Of a DNA stretch of 64,000 nucleotides, positions 17,650-26,596 are shown piece by piece. A program made the translations under genes and the position numbers. This DNA comes from Marsupella aquatica (lineage: Eukaryota > Marchantiophyta), in contig OZ316896.1 of the NCBI GenBank assembly GCA_973895155.1, positions 18,414,001 through 18,478,000 on the forward strand, written 5' to 3'. Position 1 is the stretch's first letter, and each line of letters starts with the position of its first letter. The notes beneath the pieces were generated by a model. That model did not search any database. It was not told the DNA's origin and was given only the letters and a program-made list of their open reading frames with translations.

Positions 17650-18768
17650 ATGGGCGGAAATCAAGATATAAGGAAGGCGCTTACCTGGGATGACATTTCA
17701 CCAAACGAAACAGATGGAATTGTCGATCTCCGAAAATGTCAGAAGATTGAGATCGAACCCGGAAAATTTTTAAATATCAGTAATCATATTGAAGGAGAGT
17801 TAAGGGAAAAATATATTGATTTGCTTACTCAGTATAAGGATGTATTTGCCTGGAGCCATAAAGACTTAAAAGGGATACCACCTCACTTAGGAGAGCACAG
17901 GATTGACTTAACTGAAGGAGCAGTTCCAGTAAGGCAAAGACAATATCGTTTGAACCCAAAATATTCTATGCTTGTCAAAGAGGAACTTGATAAGTTGACC
18001 GCTGCTGGTTTTATTTACCCAGTCCTTAGCAGTGAGTGGGTTTCACCCATTGTAATTGTTCCAAAGAAACCCGGACCAGATGGGAAGCCAAAAATCCGAG
18101 TATGTCAAGATTTCAGGAAGCTGAATGCTGCTACTAGAAAAGATCACTACCCCTTACCATTCATAGACCTTGTGTTGGATATGGTTGCTCTTCATGAACT
18201 TTATAGTTTCCTAGATGGATACTCCGGCTACAACCAGGTGTCAATCCGTGAGGAGGACAGAGACAAAACCACCTTCACTACGGATTGGGGAACGTATGCT
18301 TTTCGAGTTATGCCCTTTGGCCTGTGTAATGCACCTGGAACTTTCCAAAGGATTATGATGATTATTTTTCAGGATTTTCTCAGAAAATTCCTGGAAATCT
18401 TTATAGATGATTTTTGTGTTTATGGATCAGCCACCCAACACCTGGATCACTTAAGACAAACGTTCCAACGCTGTAGGGAATCACAGTTGTGTCTACATCC
18501 TGAGAAATGTTTCATTGGTATGAAGGAAGGTATTCTGTTAGGACATGTTATCTCCCAAAGAGGAATCGAAGTGGATGCAGAGAAAGTTCGAATTATTCTG
18601 GCATTACAACCCCCTGGAAATTTGAAGGCGTTGCGAGGCTTCCTAGGCTATGTGGGGTATTATAGAAGATTTATACGGAAGTATGCTGACCTTGCCATGC
18701 CTTTAACCCAGCTCCTTAAGAAGGACGTAGCATATGTATGGACTGCGTGCAAGGCAAACAGCCTTTGA
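17650..18768 (+). CDS. pol: Element B Pol part 1: reverse transcriptase (copy 1)
   Basis: The frame is in phase with gag and open from 17620, so it would be reached by UGA read-through; an ATG lies at 17650. The reverse transcriptase is complete, with a fingers/palm pattern of RVCQDFRKLN, MPFGLCNAPGTFQ, and FIDDF at about 251-255. The frame breaks near 18745: the last 11 residues are out of frame and end at TGA 18768, while RNase H and integrase continue in the +1 frame. By comparison with element A the break is a single extra base. Both B copies share it. No classical slippery sequence is visible, so it is probably a mutation. Confidence 0.88.
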   Translation: MGGNQDIRKALTWDDISPNETDGIVDLRKCQKIEIEPGKFLNISNHIEGELREKYIDLLTQYKDVFAWSHKDLKGIPPHLGEHRIDLTEGAVPVRQRQYRLNPKYSMLVKEELDKLTAAGFIYPVLSSEWVSPIVIVPKKPGPDGKPKIRVCQDFRKLNAATRKDHYPLPFIDLVLDMVALHELYSFLDGYSGYNQVSIREEDRDKTTFTTDWGTYAFRVMPFGLCNAPGTFQRIMMIIFQDFLRKFLEIFIDDFCVYGSATQHLDHLRQTFQRCRESQLCLHPEKCFIGMKEGILLGHVISQRGIEVDAEKVRIILALQPPGNLKALRGFLGYVGYYRRFIRKYADLAMPLTQLLKKDVAYVWTACKANSL

Positions 18769-20539
18769 AGTTTTAAAAACCAAACTAACTGTTGCGCCCA
18801 TTCTACAACCGCCGGATTGGCAGAAACCTTTTCATGTCTATATTGATGCCTCAGCTTTTTGTGTGGGCGCTGCCTTAAGTCAACTGGATGATGAGAAGAA
18901 AGACCACCCTATATATTATGCCAGTAGGCAAATGAATAGTGCTGAAAAGAATTATACGGTCACAGAGAGGGAGGCCTTAGCAGTCATTTTCTCTTGTAAA
19001 AAGTTCCGGCACTATCTTCTGGGTTATAAAACTATTTTCCACACGGATCATTCTTCTTTAAAATACCTAGTGAATCAGGCAGATTTAAGTGGGCGCATTG
19101 CTAGGTGGGTACTTCTTTTACAAGAATATGATTATGAGGTACAAGTTCGAGCCGGGAAACACCATGAGAATGCAGATTTCCTATCACGATTGCCTGGAGC
19201 TCCTAGTGCCGAACCTTTGTCTGATCAATTTCCGGACGAACAGCTATGGCATTTGGAAGGAGAAGAATCAAGGTACTTTGACATTGTTCAGATGCTTACT
19301 CACGGAATTTATCCACCAGGGTTGAATGCAGAAGAAAAAGCTGTTTTCCTCTACAAAGTAGGACCATATACTATTGTGAGGGGTGTTCTATTTAAATTAT
19401 TGCCAAATCAGAGACTTCACCGTTGCTTGGAAGCTCAAGAAGTTCCAAAGGTCATTTCAGCCTTACACACTGAAGCCTCCGGTGGACACTATGCCGTAAA
19501 TACAACTGTTAAGAAAATTAAGGACGCTGGATTTTGGTGGCCTACCATGCATAAGGACACTTATAACTACATTCAAAGCTGTGACCCTTGTCAGCGAATA
19601 GGGAAGCCTACTGCAACATCAAAATGGCCTCTAACACCCATTTTGCCTCTAGCTCCATTTGAGAAATGGGGGATAGACTTTATTGGCCCCATTTCCCCTG
19701 CTGCTAGACGAAGTAGAAGCAGATATATCATTCTTGCTACGGACTACCTCACCAAATGGGTGGAGGCTAAGCATACTAGGAAGAATGACGCTGCCACAGC
19801 CGCCAATTTCTTATTTGAAAACATTATTACCCGGTATGGCTGTCCCTTGGAATTGGTAAGTGATCGAGGCCTGCACTTCCTTAATGAGACAATTGAGCTC
19901 ATCACTGAGAAATATCTGATTAAGCATCGAAAGACCACCCCTTATAATCCCCGAGCTAACGGATTGACTGAAAGAGCTAATGGGTTAATGGGCAAAATAT
20001 TGAATAAAATGGTGGAAGCACATAAAACGGATTGGGACATCAAACTCCACTCTGCTTTATGGGCTTACAGAACTGCAGAAAAGATTACTACCTTGAGAAC
20101 GCCCTTCTACTTAACTTTTGGTATGCATAGTGTTACCCCCATTGAATTTGAACTACCTACTGAACGGCTTCTGATCTCTGAGAGGTTACCTGAACTTGAT
20201 AGTTTCCACACTAGGTTGGAAGTTCTGGATGAATTAGAAGAACATAGACTTCTAGCGTTACAGCATACCATACAACAACAGGATAAACGGAAGATGGCCT
20301 ATGATAAGAGGTTAAAAATACCGACACTACAGCCAGGAGATTTGGCGCTTGTGTATGACTCTAGGTATATGTTCTTCCCTGGGAAGCTTCACACTCACTG
20401 GATCGGCCCTTACAGAGTTGTTACCGTATGGCCTAATGGGTCTTTAACTTTGGAAACCCTGAATGGAGAACCTCTTGATACCAGAATCAATGGATCCAGA
20501 GTGAAGAAATATTATATACCCCACTCTAATGGCTTGTGA
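18734..20539 (+). CDS. pol: Element B Pol part 2: RNase H and integrase (copy 1)
   Basis: This 601-residue ORF continues pol after the one-base frameshift. RNase H begins at about 30, with the DASAFCVG aspartate, a TEREALA glutamate and the HTDHSS aspartate. Integrase follows with the H2C2 zinc motif ending in CDPC and the triad Asp315, Asp377, Glu413 (35 residues between the last two). A C-terminal region with GPYRV resembles the integrase tail of Ty3 elements. The ATG at 18734 overlaps the preceding ORF and may not be a real start. The copy at 30909 has a stop where this one has Gln (20261). Confidence 0.88.
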   Translation: MYGLRARQTAFEVLKTKLTVAPILQPPDWQKPFHVYIDASAFCVGAALSQLDDEKKDHPIYYASRQMNSAEKNYTVTEREALAVIFSCKKFRHYLLGYKTIFHTDHSSLKYLVNQADLSGRIARWVLLLQEYDYEVQVRAGKHHENADFLSRLPGAPSAEPLSDQFPDEQLWHLEGEESRYFDIVQMLTHGIYPPGLNAEEKAVFLYKVGPYTIVRGVLFKLLPNQRLHRCLEAQEVPKVISALHTEASGGHYAVNTTVKKIKDAGFWWPTMHKDTYNYIQSCDPCQRIGKPTATSKWPLTPILPLAPFEKWGIDFIGPISPAARRSRSRYIILATDYLTKWVEAKHTRKNDAATAANFLFENIITRYGCPLELVSDRGLHFLNETIELITEKYLIKHRKTTPYNPRANGLTERANGLMGKILNKMVEAHKTDWDIKLHSALWAYRTAEKITTLRTPFYLTFGMHSVTPIEFELPTERLLISERLPELDSFHTRLEVLDELEEHRLLALQHTIQQQDKRKMAYDKRLKIPTLQPGDLALVYDSRYMFFPGKLHTHWIGPYRVVTVWPNGSLTLETLNGEPLDTRINGSRVKKYYIPHSNGL

Positions 20540-20540
20540 G

Positions 20541-20566
20541 GGCACGGCGCCGTTTGAGGAGAGGGC
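20541..20566 (+). promoter_or_regulatory. Polypurine tract of element B (copy 1)
   Basis: GAGGAGAGGG (20556-20565) lies two bases after the pol stop region and three bases before TGTAG. The surrounding CACGGCG...GAGGGCTATGT block matches the terminal PPT of element A at 9157-9189. It lies before, not after, ORF3. A weaker purine run, GAAGGAGA, follows ORF3 at 23462-23469 and is the rival candidate. Confidence 0.65.
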
Positions 20567-20680
20567 TATGTAGATAGGCAGTAATTCCAAAGTCATGAAG
20601 AAAACCGGAAAATTTTTAAATTTTTGAAGTAGTTAAACTATATTTGCTGATAACTCGAGTAAACTAAACTCTGCCGAAGA

Positions 20681-20850
20681 TTAAGAGTTTAAGAGTTGAA
20701 GAGTTGAAGTGTTTAAGAGTTTACGGGTTTACGAGTAAACCCTACTTTAATAGTTGAAGAGTTGAAGAGTTGAAGTGTTTAATAGTTTAAGAGTTTAAGG
20801 GTTTACGAGTAAACCCTACTTTAAGACTTTACGACTTTAAGAGTTGCGAC
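20681..20850 (+). repeat. TTAAGAGTT / TTTACGAGTAAACCC repeats before ORF3 (copy 1)
   Basis: A unit of about 75-80 bases, made of TTAAGAGTTGAAG repeats and ending in GGGTTTACGAGTAAACCCT, occurs twice in tandem, followed by a degenerate third part. GGGTTTACGAGTAAACCC is itself an inverted repeat (GGGTTTAC/GTAAACCC). A copy lies at 32856-33025. Confidence 0.8.
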
Positions 20851-21048
20851 TTGCGAACTGGCGAGCCCCGCGATTGTGACAGGCTACGGCTAACTCCAAT
20901 GGGACTTTGCAACAAAACGAGGAGCAGGCCTTGAAGGGGGAGGAATCCAGAACATAGGCGCTCACTCCTGACTTCTCTTCCGCTGCATTTTTCATCGCTC
21001 TCGACTCCAAACAATTCTTCGTGCAGCTCAGTGAGCAGAATTTGAGCT

Positions 21049-23463
21049 ATGGCTGACTTGGACGCTGATGCACAGTATCGTGTTCAAACTCTGGCAATTC
21101 CTAAGAGTGTGGTCGCTCGAATTCCTTTGGCGCCCGACAGTTGTGAAAATTTGAGAACATCGTTACAGCAGCTCGGATTGGAACATCTACTCGCAATCCC
21201 TTGGAATGTGGAGCTCGACTCTTATTTACAGGATTTTGTGAGAGGATCACTGATTGCCCCTGAATTTCGACAAACCATTCGAGCTCGGCCAAGTTTATGG
21301 ACAGTTGAGCAAGTAGCTCATGCCTTCCGCTGCCCCTTAGATGGAGAAGGATTATATTCAAAGAAAAAAGATTTGTCCACTCCTTACTTTTCAGGGATTC
21401 GCCATCCTACCAATGGCTGGAATGTGACACAATGTACCTATCCGGATTTGAGGATTCTTTTAGAATTTCTAGTGCCCATTCTCCATCCGAAGAGACCAAC
21501 TATCTGCCCTGTGGCATTGGCGAATACTATCGTAGCTTCTCACAGTGGAGCTATCCAAGTAAATTGGGCGTTGTTACTTTTCAATGTGATGCACGATCAG
21601 GTGAGAAGTATGAAGGCAGGCAGACCTACTTGTCTACAAGTCTATCTATCTCAGCTGTATCAAGCACATGACTGTTTACATCCAGAGGAGAAAACAGAAA
21701 GGGGATTACTTCTGATCGAGTTGGACATTGAGAAAGAAATTAGTGTAGCAGAATCAGAACAGGACATTCTGCTGAATTCCACTGATCAGGATGTTAATAT
21801 GGACATCGATGTTAATATGGAGGATGTCTCGATAGGTGGTTCGGAATTTCCCCCTGAACACAACATGGAGGTCATTTTATACTCTCCAAGAGAAATCAGT
21901 GGAGCAGATCAACTTGAAGCTGAAGGAGACGAGATTTTTCCTGAGCAACAAGAAGTCGTTGTTGAACCAACTATTACTGCCATACGAGGAGTCACCATGC
22001 CCCCTTTTTCGAAAGCAGAGTCAAATCAGCAGCTTATTGATAAGTTAATCTCTCTCTTCGGTTGCAGTGATGTTGAACTCTACGATGTTGTCTGTGATTT
22101 GAGATCCGAGGCAGTTAGCTTATCCTCTCCATTTCCAGATCAGCTAACCCCTGTCAGGATCGCTTCTCCCATTGAGAGGTCAGCACCAGAAGAATTTGTT
22201 GCTCTCACTCCTACTGTCCCACAGAATCTACCTCCAGAGCCAAGTGAACCTGTCTCAAGGATAGGAAACACAAGTTGTGTTGCAATTGTAACTGACCTAC
22301 TGGAATTGCTTCAGTGTGAACCTGAGGAGATAATCTCTGTGGTTAGTGACTTAATTCCGAAGTACACAGAATTCAAAGGCCCTTCCAACCCGGGTGACTG
22401 CATTTATAGTCCAGATTCCAATTATGAACCAACCGAGGGACCTATTTATACCCAACCACAGTATGAACATCCTTCTGTTAGACAGGATCTTCCTGAGGAT
22501 TCTGATCCACCCTCTGATTTTGATTCCATCCGATCTTATGACAACTCTGTCGAGTCGTCACCAAGGCAAGGATTTGAGGATGTTGACACTACCTTAAGAT
22601 CTGATCCAAATTTAGTGGCAGTTGTCACCTCCTCTACTCAAACACCCCGGTATTCTGTCATTGAGAAAAGATATACACGACATCCAGAGTCTCAAGTGCA
22701 GAGGTACGTGGAGACTTGTAAGATAATGCAGGCCAACAGACCCCCAATTGGAGAGTTTTGGAGATACTACTACCTTAAGAAGACTGAGGCCAGTTACATA
22801 TTTGACCTCAGAAGTTTCGGAACTTCAAGAGTGGAGATGGCTCAATTTGATGAGTTCTGGACTGACTCAATCTACTTCCGACCCATCCTTGCTATGATGC
22901 TACTTCAAGGGGATGTAGAAGTAGAAGATCCAGATTTGGTTTTGGCCTATTTCGGGAATTTTGCAGCTTACGCTCTGGACTTTGTGATTTCTTTTCTCAT
23001 GCAGAGTAAGAAATCCACTTCTCACCAGAACTCTTACATTCCACGAGAGCCGAAGGTTGTCCTTGTTTCCACCAGTTCCCTAGCTGAGAAACAGAGGATC
23101 TGGAATAATGTCACTACTCAGACCCTGGCTCATTTCAACCGATATTTTAAAGATGTCAGATGGAGACTTCGACCCTTCTATTCCAGGATGATGAATAGTG
23201 ATGAGTTTCTGCATCACTATCCCCAAGTATATGCTGCCACCTGCAACAACTATGATGTACTAGGGATATACAGAGAAGCTCTTCGTATAGATTCCTGTTA
23301 TTTGATGAAGCGAATGCCTTTGATGTATCCTGAGAGACAACTAAGGTGCCTACCCTACTCTCGAGGATCACCACGTCAGACTGAGCTGATGGAGGTAACA
23401 CAGAATCGGACTGTCACCTACGTGGAGCTGCTCGAACCCGATGATATTCGACAACAAGCTTGA
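21049..23463 (+). CDS. Element B ORF3 protein, 804 residues, inside LTR copy 2
   Basis: An intact ORF runs from ATG 21049 to TGA 23463. Its N-terminal 210 residues are homologous to ORF3A (LRTSL..LGL, IPW, RARPSLWT, PLDGEG, VNW, HDCL). A long acidic, proline/serine-rich middle contains two similar short blocks around LISLFGCSDVELYDVVCDL and LLELLQCEPEEIISVVSDL, an internal repeat. The C-terminal 240 residues contain a hydrophobic stretch at about 630-652 that could be membrane-associated or a buried helix. No enzyme motif is visible. The function is unknown; the position corresponds to env-like ORFs of Athila elements. Two other copies are damaged: 10578-11288 is cut and 33224-35638 has a stop. 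Confidence 0.82.
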   Translation: MADLDADAQYRVQTLAIPKSVVARIPLAPDSCENLRTSLQQLGLEHLLAIPWNVELDSYLQDFVRGSLIAPEFRQTIRARPSLWTVEQVAHAFRCPLDGEGLYSKKKDLSTPYFSGIRHPTNGWNVTQCTYPDLRILLEFLVPILHPKRPTICPVALANTIVASHSGAIQVNWALLLFNVMHDQVRSMKAGRPTCLQVYLSQLYQAHDCLHPEEKTERGLLLIELDIEKEISVAESEQDILLNSTDQDVNMDIDVNMEDVSIGGSEFPPEHNMEVILYSPREISGADQLEAEGDEIFPEQQEVVVEPTITAIRGVTMPPFSKAESNQQLIDKLISLFGCSDVELYDVVCDLRSEAVSLSSPFPDQLTPVRIASPIERSAPEEFVALTPTVPQNLPPEPSEPVSRIGNTSCVAIVTDLLELLQCEPEEIISVVSDLIPKYTEFKGPSNPGDCIYSPDSNYEPTEGPIYTQPQYEHPSVRQDLPEDSDPPSDFDSIRSYDNSVESSPRQGFEDVDTTLRSDPNLVAVVTSSTQTPRYSVIEKRYTRHPESQVQRYVETCKIMQANRPPIGEFWRYYYLKKTEASYIFDLRSFGTSRVEMAQFDEFWTDSIYFRPILAMMLLQGDVEVEDPDLVLAYFGNFAAYALDFVISFLMQSKKSTSHQNSYIPREPKVVLVSTSSLAEKQRIWNNVTTQTLAHFNRYFKDVRWRLRPFYSRMMNSDEFLHHYPQVYAATCNNYDVLGIYREALRIDSCYLMKRMPLMYPERQLRCLPYSRGSPRQTELMEVTQNRTVTYVELLEPDDIRQQA

Positions 23464-23670
23464 AGGAGACTATCTTTTTAGCTAGTATTGAAAAGTATAG
23501 TACTTTTACCAATTTTTCTAAATGTGTTGTAGAGCTTTAAAAGCTATGAGACTTCTTTAGGCTGTAGTCTGTACCTAGGAAACCCTACTGGAAAAATTTC
23601 AGAGTTTTCCGAACCAGGAGTAGAAAGTTAAAAATAGTTGAATCTACTCAATTTTTAGTATACTGAAATT

Positions 23671-23734
23671 AAGAGTTTAAGAGTTTAAGTTTTTACGTTT
23701 TTAAGAGTTTAAGTTTTTAAGAGTTTAAGAGTTC
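23671..23734 (+). repeat. AAGAGTTTAAG repeats in B LTR copy 2
   Basis: This block is identical to the one at 11496-11559 and sits about 210 bases after ORF3, in the presumed promoter-proximal half of the LTR. The stretch 23464-24645 contains no other gene-like feature. Confidence 0.8.
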
Positions 23735-24654
23735 ATACTTAGCCATTTTTTCCGGCTTTCCACTTATTGAATCGTCGTTTTGACTTTTTGAGGGTTATGA
23801 AGAGGCATGTCTCTTCGACCCTGTGACCTCTTATTCTGTAGTTCATCACTATTTATACCTCTTCCCCTAGTGTAGAGAGATGGTTAAGTTTTGCAGTTTT
23901 GCCTCTCCCTTGTGTTAAACTAGTTGATCATGAATCTATGAGTTCGAGATCAGGTTTAACATTTGGAGAGACTTACCTCCTTCTTGTATTTTGGAACCCA
24001 AATACTTGAAGTAAAACCTCAGTTATGAATCTCGTGAATTATAATGTCAGATTCCGCTTTGGTGACACATTGTAATCTCACAAGTTCTTAGAGTTAACTC
24101 ATTGAGTTTAAGTTGCATTGGAAATGATGTTTTCACCTTCATGTTGCTTAGTACCATCTAAATGCTGAAGTATTTATCCTTTTAGATCTTGACTAAATAT
24201 CACTTAGGAAGAAAGGTCAAGACATGTTGCCGGCATTTTAAAAGGATACTCTAGTATGCAGTTTAGATCTGAAAAGCCGTGTGGATTTGGATTCCCTTTA
24301 AAGTCATTCCATTATTACTTATGTCTAAGGAGTAACCTTGGTCTATTCCAGACTCCCTTAAGCATACTCTGAGAGATTTTTCCTTGTGTTTTGTTAATTG
24401 CAATCTTTTGCTTAATTGAAGGTTATCTGATGTTGAGTTATCATCAAAAACTACTCACCGCTGTGGAGCGATCTTCAAAGTACCTGATTAAAGTAGTCAA
24501 GATTCATTACTATGTGTGACACAAGAGCTTAAAGCTTTGTTTTTAGTTTATTACATCAAACCAACCCCATCTTGTTCTTAAAGGGAACGAATACCGAGTT
24601 TGGAGACTTTAAAATGTGATTTTTGGTTCTCTATGGCAAACTACATGAGATTTT

Positions 24655-24672
24655 TGGCGCCGCTGCCGGGGA
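24655..24672 (+). promoter_or_regulatory. Primer binding site, tRNA-Asp type (copy 2)
   Basis: The same TGGCGCCGCTGCCGGGGA as at 12480 lies nine bases after the end of LTR copy 2. Its presence shows that LTR copy 2 serves as the 5' LTR of the second internal region as well as the 3' LTR of the first. Confidence 0.85.
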
Positions 24673-24767
24673 ACAAATCAAGGATGGTTTGAAGTACAGG
24701 CAGTGAATGCCAAAAGGAGGTTAATTCAGTGAATCTGGAATAAACAAAAGAAAGGTGGAAGTTGACC

Positions 24768-24935
24768 ATGGAACCCCAAGGAGAATGGGAGTTCCCTCCA
24801 TTACAAATTCGATCTTTCACAATGGAAAATGCACCAGAGGCATTTAGGGAGAGATTTGGAGGTGAAACTCCTTCCTCAATTTTGGAAAGAAAGAGAAAAG
24901 CTAAAGCCAAGAAGGAAAGACGAAATGGGGCTTAG
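24768..24935 (+). CDS. ORF0a, small basic protein (copy 2)
   Basis: This is an identical copy of 12593-12760: 55 residues, ending in an in-frame TAG that separates it from ORF0b by nine codons. Confidence 0.5.
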   Translation: MEPQGEWEFPPLQIRSFTMENAPEAFRERFGGETPSSILERKRKAKAKKERRNGA

Positions 24936-24962
24936 TGGGGGAATACCCTTCCCAAGAAAGAG

Positions 24963-25823
24963 ATGGTGAGGAAAAGCAGACCTCAGAAAAGAGAAAGAGC
25001 CTTGATTAGGTCAAGGGATAATCAAACACACACGATTATCAGTGCCACTGCAAGAGAGAGAACAACTATTTTGAGAAGGCAGGTGTCCAACATCAGAGGA
25101 GGAAGCTACTTTTGGGGTGGCGAATTGGTGAAGGTTGACTCCTGGGACACCAATATTTTGTATGATTGTATATTTGTTTTCAGAAGAGCCCTAGATGGAA
25201 GACTGGAATTGATTGAAGCCACTCAAGATGAGGAATTTGATGCCAATTTTATTCCCCCCTTACTAAAAGAACATGACATTAAGGAGGAAGTATTGGAGGA
25301 GGAACTTGAACATCAATTAAGGGAAACGTTGGATAAGTTAAAAGGGAATCCATTGTGGAGAAACCAACTTGATTATGTTTTAACAGAGTTTTACCAGAAT
25401 AATCCCAATTTAATACTTAGGGAGGAAAGACCAGTTATGACCTCCAATAGAAGAGAGTTGGTTGACACTTGTAAATGGCATGCCGGAAGTGGATGGGTTC
25501 CATTGAAATGGAAGGAGGCAACTACCCAAAGGACATCCTTTAAGTGGACCATCCCACTCCCTCACTGCTCTGAATTAACTGATGTAATGGTTTTTAAGAG
25601 AGTTTGGATTGATGATGAGGAATACAAGTTGCAGCCCATTAAGGAAGAACATGATTTAGAATTTTTAATAAGCAAGAAGGGGCAAATTAGTAACGGGGTT
25701 ACTGAAGAAGAAGAACTAAGAATTAAGGAGGTGTTGGAAAAATTACACCATGTTGAACACCCTTGGGTTGATGCCCTGGACACTCTAGAAAATTTGTTAA
25801 ACAACTACCGGACCTCAGCATAA
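24963..25823 (+). CDS. ORF0b, unknown protein upstream of gag (copy 2)
   Basis: This 286-residue ORF is identical in protein sequence to the one at 12788-13648, including the two-half internal repeat. It is open, and sits between the primer site and gag. No family recognised. Confidence 0.65.
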   Translation: MVRKSRPQKRERALIRSRDNQTHTIISATARERTTILRRQVSNIRGGSYFWGGELVKVDSWDTNILYDCIFVFRRALDGRLELIEATQDEEFDANFIPPLLKEHDIKEEVLEEELEHQLRETLDKLKGNPLWRNQLDYVLTEFYQNNPNLILREERPVMTSNRRELVDTCKWHAGSGWVPLKWKEATTQRTSFKWTIPLPHCSELTDVMVFKRVWIDDEEYKLQPIKEEHDLEFLISKKGQISNGVTEEEELRIKEVLEKLHHVEHPWVDALDTLENLLNNYRTSA

Positions 25824-25905
25824 AAGAGGACAACAGAGGAGCGGATTTCCCCAAATTACAATCTTGATTTCAACTTTGAATAAGCAATTTGGTGAAATAA
25901 TTGAA

Positions 25906-26157
25906 ATGCCTCCAATCAGGTCTTTAGGCACTTTGAGAGTAAGAAATTTGCATAATCGGTATGTTCAAACATGGGTACTGTCCCTAAGAGGACGAAGGGG
26001 TGTTCATTGGTTATCTATTACCTGGTGGGAAGGAGGCATTTTGCATCTGGTTATTTTAAAGTTAAATGGTAGAATTACAGGAGAAGAGTATGTTATCATT
26101 TCTATACAAGAATTAGCTAGATCCTTGCTTCAAAGGCAAACTAGGAGACACAGATAA
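25906..26157 (+). CDS. ORF0c, small protein upstream of gag (copy 2)
   Basis: An identical copy of 13731-13982; the frame is open back to a TTG at 25864. It is basic and tryptophan-rich, with no known family. Confidence 0.5.
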   Translation: MPPIRSLGTLRVRNLHNRYVQTWVLSLRGRRGVHWLSITWWEGGILHLVILKLNGRITGEEYVIISIQELARSLLQRQTRRHR

Positions 26158-26235
26158 CATTAGTTAGGTCAAGAAATTTGTTAAGTACACCTACTCTCCT
26201 AAAAATGGGCGCTGCCGAGAACTGAAGGGACGGCA

Positions 26236-26353
26236 TTACGAGTAAGCCTTTACGTTTTTCTTTAGAGTTGAAGTTTTACGAGTAAACATACTCGAGTAAG
26301 GGTATAATAGTTGACGACTTACGAGTTGCGAGTTGACGACTTACGAGTTGAAG
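26236..26353 (+). repeat. TTTACGAGT repeats in gag leader (copy 2)
   Basis: This is the copy of the 14061-14178 block, with the same partly self-complementary motifs. Confidence 0.7.
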
Positions 26354-26596
26354 GGCCGCGATGAACAGGCGCGCCACTTCAACACTTGACCACTCGCTGC
26401 GACTGTTGGGGCGTACACCCCCTGAGGGTTACGAGAAGAGGCGCCATCAAGGGCCACGACGGTGCGAAAGGGTGCCAGCGGGAGGAACAATGGAAGAACG
26501 CGACCCCTCCATGCAAACTTAGACTCCCAAAGGAAACCAGAGTCAGTCCCAAACCATTAACTCGCTCCTGAAGATTGCCGACTTTCAGGATGAGGA

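Larger units (their letters stand above)
20569..24645 (+). repeat. Element B LTR copy 2 (4077 bp, contains ORF3)
   Basis: The start TGTAG follows the PPT by three bases and the end CTACA lies nine bases before the tRNA-Asp primer site; TGTAG and CTACA are exact inverted termini. LTR copy 3 (32744-36820) differs at four sites I could see. This LTR holds a 0.48-kb leader with repeats, the 804-residue ORF3, and a 1.18-kb tail with a possible TATA box (CTATTTATAC at 23849-23858). If the LTR instead began after ORF3 it would be only about 1.2 kb. Sequence left of the window would decide. Confidence 0.65.

Noticed and set aside
18734-18768. Programmed frameshift in pol
   Set aside because: No slippery heptamer or rare-codon pause is visible and element A has no shift here; a shared mutation is simpler.
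23462-23469. GAAGGAGA after ORF3 as the real PPT of element B
   Set aside because: It is short, lacks the CACGGCG...GAGGGCTATGT context shared by A and B, and no TG matching the CTACA terminus follows. It is kept as a rival, not as first choice.
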